NCBI GenBank assembly: GCA_913044155.1
Contig: CAJWNF010000029.1
Span: 1 to 6,900 of the forward strand
Source of the DNA: an uncultured Gammaproteobacteria bacterium
GTDB lineage: Bacteria; Pseudomonadota; Gammaproteobacteria; PS1; Thioglobaceae
DNA: 6,900 bases
Direction: 5' to 3'
The notes beneath the pieces were generated by a model. It did not search any database, was not told the DNA's origin, and saw only the letters and a program-made list of their open reading frames with translations. Each line of letters begins with the position of its first letter. Position 1 is the first letter of the stretch. Of the stretch, positions 6,507-6,900 are shown piece by piece. The translations under genes and the position numbers were made by a program.

Positions 6507-6900
6507 AACATGAAGTATTAGTAAAAGATGTAATGTGGAATAAGGTAGATATTGTTGACCACAAGACCACGGTTCAAGATGCACTCAACACAATGGAACA
6601 TAAAAAAACCAAAATGCTGATTGTTGATAAGGCTCACGAGCACGATGAATACGGAATTGTCTTGATTGCTGATATTGCTAGAAAAGCTATTGCTCAAGAC
6701 AAATCTCTAGACAGAGTTAACGTTTATGAGATTATGAATAAGCCAGCAATTTCAGTTAACTCAGAAATGAATATTCGTTACTGCGCTAGACTTCTAACTC
6801 GTTTTAATTTGTCTCGCTGTCCCGTCATTGATGATGGCAAAATAGTTGGCGTTGTTAGCTTAACGAGTATTGTATTTATGAATCATGCATACAGAGCAAA
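6503..6900 (+). CDS. Paired CBS-domain (Bateman module) protein, 3' end cut by window edge
   Basis: The 132 visible codons are nearly all taken up by two CBS domains, roughly 7-64 and 71-130, with no catalytic domain attached. Stand-alone CBS pairs usually bind adenine nucleotides (AMP, ADP, ATP, SAM or cyclic dinucleotides) and regulate a partner. Typical motifs are VKDVM (7-11), MLIVDK with GIVLIADI (51-58) in the first repeat, and IMNKPAISVN (77-86) and CPVIDDGKIVGVVS (106-119) in the second. The usual G-h-h-S/T-x-x-D ribose-binding motif is split. The first repeat keeps the Asp (D57) but has Leu at the Ser/Thr position; the second keeps the Ser (S119) but has Ser122 instead of Asp. This suggests one altered or asymmetric ligand site. 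The gene is coupled by ATGA to the P-II-like gene, so both regulators probably act on the DUF1538 complex. The stop codon is beyond the right edge, probably by a short distance. Confidence 0.9.
   Translation, partial: MKHEVLVKDVMWNKVDIVDHKTTVQDALNTMEHKKTKMLIVDKAHEHDEYGIVLIADIARKAIAQDKSLDRVNVYEIMNKPAISVNSEMNIRYCARLLTRFNLSRCPVIDDGKIVGVVSLTSIVFMNHAYRA

Noticed and set aside
6379..6570. Minus-strand frame spanning the P-II-like/CBS junction
   Set aside because: It is antisense to two clear coding sequences with strong Shine-Dalgarno sites and has no recognisable features of its own.
1..6900. CRISPR arrays, tRNA/rRNA genes, insertion sequences or attachment sites
   Set aside because: None seen: no spaced direct repeats, transposase-like frames or RNA gene signatures, and coding genes fill the window almost completely.

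Overview
The window is AT-rich, gene-dense bacterial DNA, with about 120 bp of true intergenic sequence in 6.9 kb. The gene order pabC-mltG(yceG)-tmk-holB on the minus strand is the classic gammaproteobacterial arrangement (as in E. coli, where tatD/ycfH follows). Here hemL follows holB instead. The low GC content, very tight packing and the DUF1538/P-II-like/CBS cassette suggest a streamlined, probably marine or symbiotic gammaproteobacterium, perhaps of the SUP05/Thioglobus type. That lineage is inference; the class-level call is the firmer part.

Left region, minus strand, read from about 4564 down to 1. Five genes form one probable housekeeping operon. They are pabC (aminodeoxychorismate lyase, folate), mltG (endolytic murein transglycosylase), tmk (dTMP kinase), holB (DNA polymerase III delta prime) and hemL (glutamate-1-semialdehyde aminomutase, heme/tetrapyrrole). 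hemL runs off the left edge and lacks roughly its last 60 residues. The genes overlap by 10, 4 and 1 nt at three junctions and are 15 nt apart at the fourth, so cotranscription with translational coupling is likely. No terminator is visible between them.

Centre, about 4565-4682. This short divergent intergenic region holds a perfect TATAAT for the rightward operon and another TATAAT on the opposite strand in front of pabC.

Right region, plus strand, 4683 to the right edge. Four genes form a compact operon: two tandem paralogous DUF1538 membrane proteins (244 and 243 aa), a small P-II-like signalling protein with no tyrosine, and a paired CBS-domain protein cut by the right edge close to its expected end. 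The first two genes are joined by an ATGA overlap, as are the last two. The P-II-like and CBS genes carry near-consensus Shine-Dalgarno sequences, and the membrane genes do not. The layout reads as a two-subunit integral membrane transporter or channel with two cytoplasmic nucleotide- or metabolite-sensing regulators. The substrate is unknown. This cassette is the most interesting part of the window.
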